From positions 1 through 31,331 of IMG/VR virus record IMGVR_UViG_3300005732_000027: a stretch of DNA of 31,331 nucleotides. The stretch is one strand, 5' to 3'. The translations under genes were made by a program, and so were the position numbers. Positions 15,994 to 22,150 of the stretch are shown here, piece by piece (position 1 is the stretch's first letter; the number at the start of each line of letters is the position of its first letter). The notes beneath the pieces were generated by a model, which worked only from the letters and a program-made list of their open reading frames with translations, made no database searches and had not been told where the DNA came from. This stretch comes from a virus.

Positions 15994-16459
15994 TTAATCC
16001 TTTTATTTTGATTTTTAAACCTGATAGGTTTTTTAAACATTTATCCTTTGCTTCATCGGTCACTACATCATTTAGAATTACGTTTTTTATTGCCGCCATG
16101 ATTTCTTGACCAGCCCTTTCCACATCTTCGACAGGAATAAGCTCACCCCGGGTTCTGGCATTGGCAAGTTCTAGCTTGTCAGCTTCTTCTTTAGTTCGTC
16201 TTAATTGCTGCTTTTTCAGCTCAGTAGGGTCAGCAGTGTCACTATCCCATTGATTCACTTTTCGCTCTTGCAGATAGGCAATATAAGCCCGGACACTAGG
16301 CCAAAGGTCATATTGCCCCCGTCCTGACTTCTGAATAATGCCGTCAGCAGCTAATTGCTGGACACGAACAGAAGTAAGATTGAAAAGCTTTGCAAGTGTT
16401 GAGACTGGAACAGTTGGTGATTTCCCGTTGTCTTTTGCAATATTATCCTTCTTCGCCAT
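15980..16459 (-). CDS. terS: Terminase small subunit, Nu1-like, 159 aa
   Basis: Recognises the phage DNA for packaging. Residues of about 18-65 hold a winged helix-turn-helix (PVSTLAKLFNLTSVRVQQLAADGIIQKSG), as in Nu1. A charged coiled coil (KKQQLRRTKEEADKLELANARTRGELIPVEDVERAGQEI) follows, the standard layout in this family where the LANARTRGELI block is nearly universal. The start overlaps the stop of the Mom-like gene as TAATG. The stop overlaps the start of the large subunit. Confidence 0.85.
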   Translation of the reverse strand: MAKKDNIAKDNGKSPTVPVSTLAKLFNLTSVRVQQLAADGIIQKSGRGQYDLWPSVRAYIAYLQERKVNQWDSDTADPTELKKQQLRRTKEEADKLELANARTRGELIPVEDVERAGQEIMAAIKNVILNDVVTDEAKDKCLKNLSGLKIKIKGLSEQG

Positions 16460-17286
16460 TATTCTTTAGAAGGATGGAGCGCATCGGTCGGAGTTGCACC
16501 GCCCTTTCCAGACTGGAGGTCTGGCGTGTCACTGGTTTCACTTGATGCGCGTTTTTTCGATTTGCCTTTATACATCCCCGCTCCCATTTCGTCAATCTTT
16601 GAAAAAGGTAATATTGGGACAGTCAAACGCTCTTTTGCTTTAGGGTTTAAAAAATAAAGGTATCTCAATTGAAACCCCGGAATAGGCACAAATCCCGCCG
16701 CAGCATAAGCTTTCATTGAAGCTGCACCCGTTGCGCTATTGTTTCCACCTTTTGTCATTGTGGTGCGGCTTATAACTTTTTGGGCTTGTTGTTGTTGCTG
16801 TTTACTTTTTCCGTCCGTCAAAGACATGCGGCTAAATTTCTCTCCAGTTGGAGCTGCCCACATTTGATTGTTCTTTTTAATTGCTGTTAAAAAAAAACCG
16901 CTTGCCCTGTAAATAGTCCCATCACCGCATTGCGCTCCATCCGCAAAAGAAATAACCCATTCGATATGAGGGTAAGTTTTGCGAATAATACGCATCGCAA
17001 CAGAAATTGCTCTTGATTCACTATTTCTCGGCAGCCAATCAGCAAAAGCCATTCGATTTAGCTCAATGAAACCGTTCCAACTAGTGTCTCGGACTAGCCC
17101 TTGAATTTTTCGTTTATCAAGAGACGGGCCAAATTGCATTGCCCCCCCGCATTTTCCATCAAGAAAAACTCCAAAATGAAGTTGCGAATTTTGAACGACC
17201 TTGCCGGAGTAGTGGCATGACTTTATAATTCTGGAGGCATCCTTGCTTGAAATTGGTTTTACAATAATCTTCTTTGCTTTGCTCAT
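16459..17286 (-). CDS. Mom-like DNA adenine modification protein, 275 aa
   Basis: Resembles phage Mu Mom, a GNAT-fold enzyme that turns adenine into N6-methylcarbamoyl-adenine in phage DNA and so protects it from restriction. Residues 24-27 are CHYS, then LHFGVFLDGKCGGAMQFGPS (36-55), IELNRMAFADWLPRNSESR (74-92), WVISFADGAQCGDGTIYRASGF (110-131). The HY pair, RNSESR block, FAD segment and TIYRASG tyrosine match the conserved core of Mom homologues. The C-terminal part has a polyGln stretch (residues about 158-162) and a basic KGKSKKRASS region. ATGA overlap with the ParB-like gene and TAATG overlap with terS put it in the packaging operon. Confidence 0.8.
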   Translation of the reverse strand: MSKAKKIIVKPISSKDASRIIKSCHYSGKVVQNSQLHFGVFLDGKCGGAMQFGPSLDKRKIQGLVRDTSWNGFIELNRMAFADWLPRNSESRAISVAMRIIRKTYPHIEWVISFADGAQCGDGTIYRASGFFLTAIKKNNQMWAAPTGEKFSRMSLTDGKSKQQQQQAQKVISRTTMTKGGNNSATGAASMKAYAAAGFVPIPGFQLRYLYFLNPKAKERLTVPILPFSKIDEMGAGMYKGKSKKRASSETSDTPDLQSGKGGATPTDALHPSKE

Positions 17287-17909
17287 GAATTAGCCCGGTT
17301 AAATGATTGGCAAATGAAAGCTAAAGAGTTGCCGTTGCTGTTTTCGTTTACTGCGCTTTCCCCGTGTCCCATGCTTTTCGCTTTTGCAATTGCGGCTTGA
17401 ACATCTTCCGCTTGTTCGTCGTGAACAGTAAAGGTCATTTGCTGGAATGGTTGCTTGTCTTCGTCGGAAAGCTCTGGCATGTCCGTTTCTTCAATTTCAA
17501 ATGCTCCAAGTTCTTCTTCATTAAATCCAGTCAGGCATAGGTCAAAATCCATCTCCCGCAAGTCTGACAATTCAATGCCAAGCAACTCTTCATCCCAGCC
17601 AGCATTGAGTGCCAGCTTGTTGTCAGCAATGATGTAAGCCTTCTTTTGAGCATCAGAAAGATGCCCCAAACGAATGCAAGGCACTTTGCTGATGCCGAGC
17701 TTCTTGGCTGCCATTACCCGGCCATGTCCAGCAATGATGTCATTGTCTGTTCCAATCAGAACCGGGTTGGTAAATCCAAACTCTTGAATGCTGCCAGCTA
17801 TTTGAATTACTTGCTCTTCGGAGTGTGTGCGGCTGTTCCTTGCATATGGTATCAGCTTACTAACTTCTAAGCTCTCAAGCTCTTTGGGTTGTTTGGGTTT
17901 CTTATTCAT
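17283..17909 (-). CDS. ParB/Srx-like nuclease-fold protein, 208 aa
   Basis: Residues of about 10-95 form a ParB N-terminal-like domain: VSKLIPYARNSRTHSEEQ, SIQEFGFTNPVLIGTDNDI, IAGHGRVMAAKKLGISKVPCI, with the GHGR nucleotide-binding-type motif at 61-64. Next comes KKAYIIADNKLALNAGWDEE. The C-terminal half (QMTFTVHDEQAEDVQAAIAKA, VNENSNGNSLAFICQSF) is a separate small domain also found in phage ParB-like proteins. No methyltransferase is fused to it, unlike in many phages; instead the next gene is Mom-like and is coupled by ATGA. A role in guiding or supporting modification is inferred. The ATG at 17909 is chosen over a TTG 12 nt upstream. Confidence 0.75.
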   Translation of the reverse strand: MNKKPKQPKELESLEVSKLIPYARNSRTHSEEQVIQIAGSIQEFGFTNPVLIGTDNDIIAGHGRVMAAKKLGISKVPCIRLGHLSDAQKKAYIIADNKLALNAGWDEELLGIELSDLREMDFDLCLTGFNEEELGAFEIEETDMPELSDEDKQPFQQMTFTVHDEQAEDVQAAIAKAKSMGHGESAVNENSNGNSLAFICQSFNRANS

Positions 17910-18014
17910 CTGCAAAAACAAAGTAGCATTTGAAAAAAGTTTTGACTAGGAAAATGGCGCGCGGCGTTTGACACCAAGACGTCAAACCTCTGGAAGTACC
18001 TTTTGTATTGATAA
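17910..18014. promoter_or_regulatory. Intergenic region before the ParB-Mom-terminase operon with TTTGAC dyad
   Basis: GTTTGAC (17966-17972) and GTCAAAC (17981-17987) form a perfect 7-bp inverted repeat with an 8-nt spacer. A third TTTGAC lies at 17941-17946 on the plus strand, and the rest is partly GC-rich (GGCGCGCGGCG at 17957-17966). I see no clear -10/-35 pair for the late operon. The dyad position, at the head of the packaging operon, is that expected for an operator. Confidence 0.5.
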
Positions 18015-19022
18015 TCAGTGCTTTAGGAGAAGCTCGGGCTGACAGTCGATGATTCGGTCTCGCTTTGCCATATTCTCATCAGCCCACATCGGCCTCAAGT
18101 TTGAGAAGTGAGACAGCTTTATCAGCTCATCTTCATCCGATGCTGATGAAAGAGGAATGATGTGATCTACATGCCAATCACCTCTATTATCCCAAGACAT
18201 ACCCTTTGTGAATTGTTTCTCAATATGCTTAACCAACATGTTCCATGAACACCCTATAATATCATTCGTTCTGCTTCTTTTTGTGTAGCCTTTCTTGTTC
18301 AAGGCAGACCATAGCCTAACTCTTAACCTGTTCTGCATTGCTCCCATAGGCGTCTTCCTGTGATTCCTCAGCCATTCTTTTGTTCTGCTTAGGCATAGAT
18401 CCCTGTTGGCTTCGTAATACTCCTTAGCCTTCGCTTTATATTCTGGCTTCGACCTCCTCAACCTTTCTCGCTCCTTGATCTTTTCTTTATTCTTAATACG
18501 CCACGCACGGGCATATTCATTGATCCTTTCTCTGTTCTCTTCTCTGTATTTCGCCTTTGACTTGTTCACTTTGTCCTTGTTGTCCTCTCTCCATCTCTTG
18601 CGCGCTTCCTTTATCTTGTCAGGATTATTATTACGCCATCTCTTCTGCTTGGCGTTTACCTTGTCCCGATTGTTCTTCTGCCACTCAGAAACTCTCTTCC
18701 TCTGTAGGACTAGCTTCCAATCCTTTCCATGAAGATCCACCATATCCTTCTCATGCTGCCTCTTGATCGCATCTCTCTGTTTCCTCCTAATGGCTATCTG
18801 TTCCTTCCTTTCGGCCTCACGTCGTTCTCTCGCTGCCTTAGCCTCGGCCCTCCTCTTGGTGATCCCCTTAATTTCTCTTCTGCAAGGTATGCAGCTATTG
18901 TTGAAACCGTCTGGCCTGCTCTTGTCCTTGTAGAACTGGCTGACTTCTTTTGTCTCTCTGCACCTCAAGCATAGCTTGACTGAATGGGAGGATGGTCCTA
19001 TTTGGTGTGTAGTCTTCGGCAT
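18015..19022 (-). CDS. HNH homing-type endonuclease, 335 aa
   Basis: The N-terminus has a zinc-finger pair (CLRCRETKEVSQFYKDKSR then CIPC). Residues of about 100-215 are a run of roughly 15-residue Lys/Arg/Asn-rich repeats of the type 'DKVNAKQKRWR-NN', seen in HNH enzymes that bind DNA along an extended helical arm. The nuclease core is WHVDHIIPLSSA (H284, D286, H287), SNLRPMWADENMAKRDR with Asn near 308 and 317. The gene has its own promoter and 5' hairpin and sits between the early block terminator and the packaging operon. This free-standing position and own promoter suggest a mobile selfish gene. Confidence 0.85.
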   Translation of the reverse strand: MPKTTHQIGPSSHSVKLCLRCRETKEVSQFYKDKSRPDGFNNSCIPCRREIKGITKRRAEAKAARERREAERKEQIAIRRKQRDAIKRQHEKDMVDLHGKDWKLVLQRKRVSEWQKNNRDKVNAKQKRWRNNNPDKIKEARKRWREDNKDKVNKSKAKYREENRERINEYARAWRIKNKEKIKERERLRRSKPEYKAKAKEYYEANRDLCLSRTKEWLRNHRKTPMGAMQNRLRVRLWSALNKKGYTKRSRTNDIIGCSWNMLVKHIEKQFTKGMSWDNRGDWHVDHIIPLSSASDEDELIKLSHFSNLRPMWADENMAKRDRIIDCQPELLLKH

Positions 19023-19045
19023 GGTTTTGTCATGTTGGGATTAGA

Positions 19046-19075
19046 GTCATGGATGGTCTGATCACTATCCATGAC
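19046..19075. promoter_or_regulatory. 9-bp inverted repeat in the HNH leader
   Basis: GTCATGGAT (19046-19054) and ATCCATGAC (19067-19075) are perfect reverse complements around a 12-nt loop. It lies between the promoter and the HNH start codon, so it would be a leader hairpin of the HNH mRNA or an operator that overlaps the transcription start. Confidence 0.55.
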
Positions 19076-19079
19076 TTGT

Positions 19080-19107
19080 TTTTATACCTGATCTTGTTTT
19101 GAGTCAA
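19080..19107 (-). promoter_or_regulatory. Sigma-70-like promoter for the HNH gene
   Basis: On the minus strand TTGACT is followed after 15-16 nt by TATAAA/ATAAAA, close to consensus -35 and -10 boxes. Transcription would start near 19072 and run into the HNH gene. It is the clearest promoter in the window. Confidence 0.55.
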
Positions 19108-19110
19108 TGC

Positions 19111-19147
19111 ACAAAAGAACACCCTCACCGACTGAACGGAGAGGGTG
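19111..19147 (-). terminator. Rho-independent terminator of the early block
   Basis: CACCCTC and GAGGGTG form a 7-bp stem, extended after one mismatch by CCG/CGG, around a TTCAGT loop, followed by TTCTTTTGT. It lies 90 nt after the stop of the last early gene (19237) and directly before the HNH promoter. The stretch 19023-19236 otherwise holds no gene that I can see. Confidence 0.7.
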
Positions 19148-19236
19148 CCTTTGTTGCTGAGTGTGTGTGAGTGTTTATAGCATTTCCATATTGCTGCTCT
19201 CCAGTCGCTTCACATGGGCGCTACTGTTCTTGATCG

Positions 19237-19647
19237 TTAGCCCTCACCAAATTCCGTCACTATGTCGGCTAGATCTTCCCTGCATTTGGCGTCTGTCCGG
19301 ATTTCAATCCCTCGGATTTTGTCGATCTCTTGGAATGCACCGACCATCCAATCTTCGAGGTCTGACAGTTCTCTGGCATGTTCTTCGTCTGGGTCAGGCA
19401 GCCAGTCGAGTCCAGCGCACTTCAGCGTATCATCGAACATTTTGCATTGGACGTATGCCTTTAGCACGTTCTCAACGTCCTCTTGATTGTATTCTAGCTT
19501 TCCACCCCGAAGAAGGGCTAACAAGTCGTCGCTGGAAACAGCCTCCTGCGTGCTGTCTGAGTTTAGTTCTGAGTTCATCGTCTTTTTGTGTTGCTTGAGT
19601 CCTCGCTCCTTGGCCTCCTTGCGCGTGATGATGGTTGGTTGGTTCAT
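19237..19647 (-). CDS. Hypothetical protein, 136 aa
   Basis: I start at ATG 19647 (MNQPTIITRKEAKERGLK); the longer frame from 19704 has a Cys/Phe-rich start and no better signal. The motif ITRKEAKERGLK is a common N-terminal element in phage early proteins. The rest is acidic and helical, with DDLLALLRGGKLEYNQEDVENVLKAYV and LPDPDEEHARELSDLEDWM. The function is unknown. It is the last gene before the early-block terminator. Confidence 0.5.
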   Translation of the reverse strand: MNQPTIITRKEAKERGLKQHKKTMNSELNSDSTQEAVSSDDLLALLRGGKLEYNQEDVENVLKAYVQCKMFDDTLKCAGLDWLPDPDEEHARELSDLEDWMVGAFQEIDKIRGIEIRTDAKCREDLADIVTEFGEG

Positions 19648-19725
19648 GTCGTTGGTTGGTTTTGTTTGGTAAAAAAAACAGGTCGATACAGCAGACCGCT
19701 TCACGGCTCCTGATCTTGGGTGTTC

Positions 19726-19905
19726 TCAAAACGGTCTGGCCTCCTTTGCTCGTTTAATCATTGCCTCGATGCGATCCCGGCCCAGTCGCCTCGCCTTCTC
19801 GACTGCGCTTGTCTTGATCCGGAACGGCAAAGGAATCCGAGGATCGTCCTCCGGTTTCCGCCCCGCTCCTTTGCGTTTGCCGCCTCTCGATGAACTACTG
19901 CCCAT
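19726..19905 (-). CDS. Small basic GGKRxGAGRKP protein, 59 aa
   Basis: The protein has MGSSSSRGGKRKGAGRKPEDDPRIPLPFRI at the N-terminus, a motif widespread in small phage proteins with a basic DNA-binding-like arm, followed by a helical KTSAVEKARRLGRDRIEAMIKRAKE tail. The predicted fold resembles short ribbon-helix-helix proteins. Its ATG overlaps the 3' end of the preceding gene by 11 nt. It may be a regulator; evidence is by composition only. Confidence 0.5.
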   Translation of the reverse strand: MGSSSSRGGKRKGAGRKPEDDPRIPLPFRIKTSAVEKARRLGRDRIEAMIKRAKEARPF

Positions 19906-20098
19906 GAATTTCAATCGTTTCGATTCTACATGGAATGATTGTTCCGTGCATGTTCACATCCACAAGGGTCTGATCCAAGCATTCACGAACAGAAACTACT
20001 GTTCCGTAGATGCTTTTCCCAGATGGAAACCCAGTTACTGTGCATCCGGTTGATTTTCCGCTGACGTGCTGGCCGACTTGGACTTGGTTCGTTGTCAT
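19895..20098 (-). CDS. Hypothetical protein, 67 aa
   Basis: I start at ATG 20098 (MTTNQVQVGQHVSGKSTGC); the longer frame from 20185 overlaps a terminator. It is 67 residues and beta-rich (VQVGQHVSG, IYGTVVSVRE, TLVDVNMHGTIIPCRI), like a small barrel. It lies directly after the terminator at 20152-20190. An AGAGGA lies 12 nt upstream of the ATG, which is rather distant. No function can be assigned. Confidence 0.5.
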   Translation of the reverse strand: MTTNQVQVGQHVSGKSTGCTVTGFPSGKSIYGTVVSVRECLDQTLVDVNMHGTIIPCRIETIEIHGQ

Positions 20099-20151
20099 GT
20101 GCGTAGCTTCCTCTATTTGATTCCCGTCAACCCCCAAAATGAAAAAAAGTG

Positions 20152-20190
20152 AAAAAAAAAACGGGGCAGGGCTTTTACACCCCACCCCGT
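20152..20190 (-). terminator. Strong rho-independent terminator
   Basis: On the minus strand ACGGGG and CCCCGT pair, with a further GGG/CCC pairing inside, around a loop containing GTAAAAG, followed by ten T residues. It is the best terminator in the window. It lies 16 nt after the stop of the DDIPF-tailed protein and ends the main replication operon. Confidence 0.9.
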
Positions 20191-20205
20191 GAACACACAG
20201 AAAGC

Positions 20206-20526
20206 TTAAAACGGAATGTCGTCCCCGTCTTCAATGTCGGCAGCTACCTGCTCCCCGGTTGGTCTTTGACCAGCCCATTTCCCGTTTCCAAGAATTGCTC
20301 CTTTGATGCCTTGCTCACGCTCTTCTTTCGAGACGTCTTGGACAATCATGCCGTCATTGCCGTATTGGTCAGGCTCATCCTTGAGCAGCACGGCAGCGTT
20401 TAGGTAAACACCTTTTTTGCCTTTGTAGAGCTTGCTTTTGTCGATTTTGCTGACGTCGATTGACAGCCTCAATATTCCTCCCTTGTTCATTTGTTCTGTT
20501 TTTTTGGGTTGTTTTTTTGGTTTCAT
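20206..20526 (-). CDS. Putative ssDNA-associated protein with SSB-like acidic tip, 106 aa
   Basis: The protein starts with a Lys-rich arm (MKPKKQPKKTEQMNKGG), then ILRLSIDVSKIDKSKLYKGKKGVYLNAAVLLKDE and DGMIVQDVSKEEREQGIKGAILG. The C-terminus is acidic and ends DIEDGDDIPF. Bacterial SSB proteins end in the same kind of DDIPF tip, which recruits partner enzymes. Its start overlaps the stop of the OB-fold-like gene as TAATG. The two are therefore probably made together and could act as one single-strand-binding unit. No direct proof of ssDNA binding is visible. Confidence 0.55.
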   Translation of the reverse strand: MKPKKQPKKTEQMNKGGILRLSIDVSKIDKSKLYKGKKGVYLNAAVLLKDEPDQYGNDGMIVQDVSKEEREQGIKGAILGNGKWAGQRPTGEQVAADIEDGDDIPF

Positions 20527-20804
20527 TACTCAGCGCACTCAATACGCCAAGCAATAAGATTTGTGTAATGGTTACCGTCTTTCCCACGGTTTCCCTTGAT
20601 GTCGTAAAAAACCTTCACGAAATCACCTTCCATATAGGACGCTATGATGTCAGCCTTGTCGTTGTGAAGTTCAAAAATCAGCTCCTGTGAGTATGCTCCC
20701 GGTGTCATGATGATAAACTTAACTTTCCGAAAGCCGTTCTCATACTCTTCCTCCGGGTAAATTGTGACAATCTCACCAAGCTTGGTGTCAGGCTTGCGTT
20801 TCAT
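20526..20804 (-). CDS. DUF3127/SSB-like OB-fold protein, 92 aa
   Basis: The protein is 92 residues and reads GEIVTIYPEEEYENGFRKVKFIIMTPGAYSQELIFELHNDKADII, then EGDFVKVFYDIKGNRGKDG and YTNLIAWRIE. The pattern 'I-PEE--NG-F-K--F-I-T---Y-Q-I-FEL---K, GD-V-V-YDI-G, YTNL-AWRIE' is that of the DUF3127 OB-fold, SSB-like proteins found in Bacteroidetes. I start at ATG 20804. It lacks an acidic C-terminal tip, which the next gene supplies. A role in protecting or coordinating single-stranded DNA during replication is inferred. Confidence 0.65.
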   Translation of the reverse strand: MKRKPDTKLGEIVTIYPEEEYENGFRKVKFIIMTPGAYSQELIFELHNDKADIIASYMEGDFVKVFYDIKGNRGKDGNHYTNLIAWRIECAE

Positions 20805-20848
20805 TTCCAATTGATTTTGTGGTTTTCCTGTATTTTAGCAATCATTTT

Positions 20849-22150
20849 TTAAACTTCCCGGAAATAAATTTTGTCCGACTCTCTCAAAATCGGAAGCGTC
20901 AAGCCCGAGCGTCCTGTGTGCCTGTCTTTCTTGATTGTGATCCCTGTAACAGAGAGATAGTCCTCTTTCTTTTCATCCAGTTCTTGAACCAAGGAAAGAA
21001 CAAGGTCTGCATCTTCATTTATGGACGTGGCATATTTTAGATGACCTTCTTTGTTTTGCTGAGATAGCACAAAGATGAGCAAGTCTAGCTCTTTTGCGAT
21101 ACCCTGCAGAGCATGAGAAATCTGCGTCAGTTCCTGCTCTTTACTGCTCGCATCAGCGACTTGGATCAGTTGGAGATAGTCGATCCCAACCACTCTCACG
21201 CCATGGCGCTTGTGCGCTCGCCGTATCATGGTGATGATTTGCCCGATTTTTGGAGAAACTGGCTCTTCAAAATACAGAGGCATGTCTTTAATTGCGCTGT
21301 AAGCCTTTCTGAAGGCGTTTAGCTCTTCTTTCGATACCGTTGTCCTATTTTGCTTCCGAGCGTATGAGAGCGGATCTGAGAGCAATTCAGACGGCAATCT
21401 GCCATATGTCCCTATGAACCTTTGCATGATTTGCTGGGCAGTCATCTCACAGCTTATCATCAAACACGGTGTCCCGGTGCTGGCGATGTCGGTCAGGAAC
21501 TGCCCAGCAAGCAATGTCTTCCCGCTCCCGGGATAGCCTGCAATTACGCAATACCTTGGTGTTTTAAAACCGCGCAACGCCGCTGAGAGCGTAGACAGTG
21601 AGACTTCAAAACCATTCGGCTGAGATTTCCCGTTGACCAAATCAGCAAATTCATCCGCAACAGCTTTGAGCAATGCCGCTCGGTCTCGGGTCGTCTCAGT
21701 GTCGGTTGCTGACTCTGCCACTTCTGTCATCGGTTGCCCAGTCGCTTCGATGAATCCAGTTTTGTCAGTCATGTCAGCAGCTCTTTCGGCAAGGTTCTTA
21801 GCTGCATCAATTGCCAGCCGCCTACTGTGACAATCACGCATTGCATCCACGCTTTGCCCAAAATGGCTAATGGTGGGCGCATTTACTAAAATTTGAGCAA
21901 TATCAGCCACGCCGTCAGTTCCGTCAATCATGCCGCGCTGCTTCAGTGCTTCAACGGTCAAGGACAAGTCCCCTTGGACATCAGCCGGGAGCTTGTTGCT
22001 CGTTGCAAATTCGTAGAGCTTTCGGTAGTGCTGCGAGTAAAACCATTCTGGTTGGATCGGCTTATCATCCCAGCCGGGTAGCTTTTGCATTACCACACTG
22101 AGAACATATTTTTCAGCTTCCAAGGCTGTCGGTTTTTGAATTTCATTCAT
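20849..22150 (-). CDS. dnaB: Replicative DNA helicase, DnaB family, 433 aa
   Basis: Unwinds the phage DNA at the fork. The N-terminal domain (residues about 1-150) begins ALEAEKYVLSVVMQ, as in DnaB. The RecA-like core has a Walker A GYPGSGKT (205-212), a Walker B VVGIDYLQL (D324), and the downstream LSQQNKEGHLKYATSINEDADLVL block. It is DnaB-type and lacks an obvious primase. The start overlaps the stop of the initiator gene as ATGA. This is the usual initiator-helicase pair, the initiator being the likely loader. Confidence 0.92.
   Translation of the reverse strand: MNEIQKPTALEAEKYVLSVVMQKLPGWDDKPIQPEWFYSQHYRKLYEFATSNKLPADVQGDLSLTVEALKQRGMIDGTDGVADIAQILVNAPTISHFGQSVDAMRDCHSRRLAIDAAKNLAERAADMTDKTGFIEATGQPMTEVAESATDTETTRDRAALLKAVADEFADLVNGKSQPNGFEVSLSTLSAALRGFKTPRYCVIAGYPGSGKTLLAGQFLTDIASTGTPCLMISCEMTAQQIMQRFIGTYGRLPSELLSDPLSYARKQNRTTVSKEELNAFRKAYSAIKDMPLYFEEPVSPKIGQIITMIRRAHKRHGVRVVGIDYLQLIQVADASSKEQELTQISHALQGIAKELDLLIFVLSQQNKEGHLKYATSINEDADLVLSLVQELDEKKEDYLSVTGITIKKDRHTGRSGLTLPILRESDKIYFREV

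Noticed and set aside
16500-16525. Short inverted repeat (CCAGACTGGAGGTCTGG) near the end of the Mom-like gene
   Set aside because: It lies inside coding sequence, is not followed by a T-run on the minus strand, and could arise by chance.
18475-18974. Plus-strand hydrophobic/Ser/Leu-rich ORFs opposite the HNH gene
   Set aside because: They are the complement of Lys/Arg/Glu-rich repeat codons of the HNH protein, which gives spurious hydrophobic frames.
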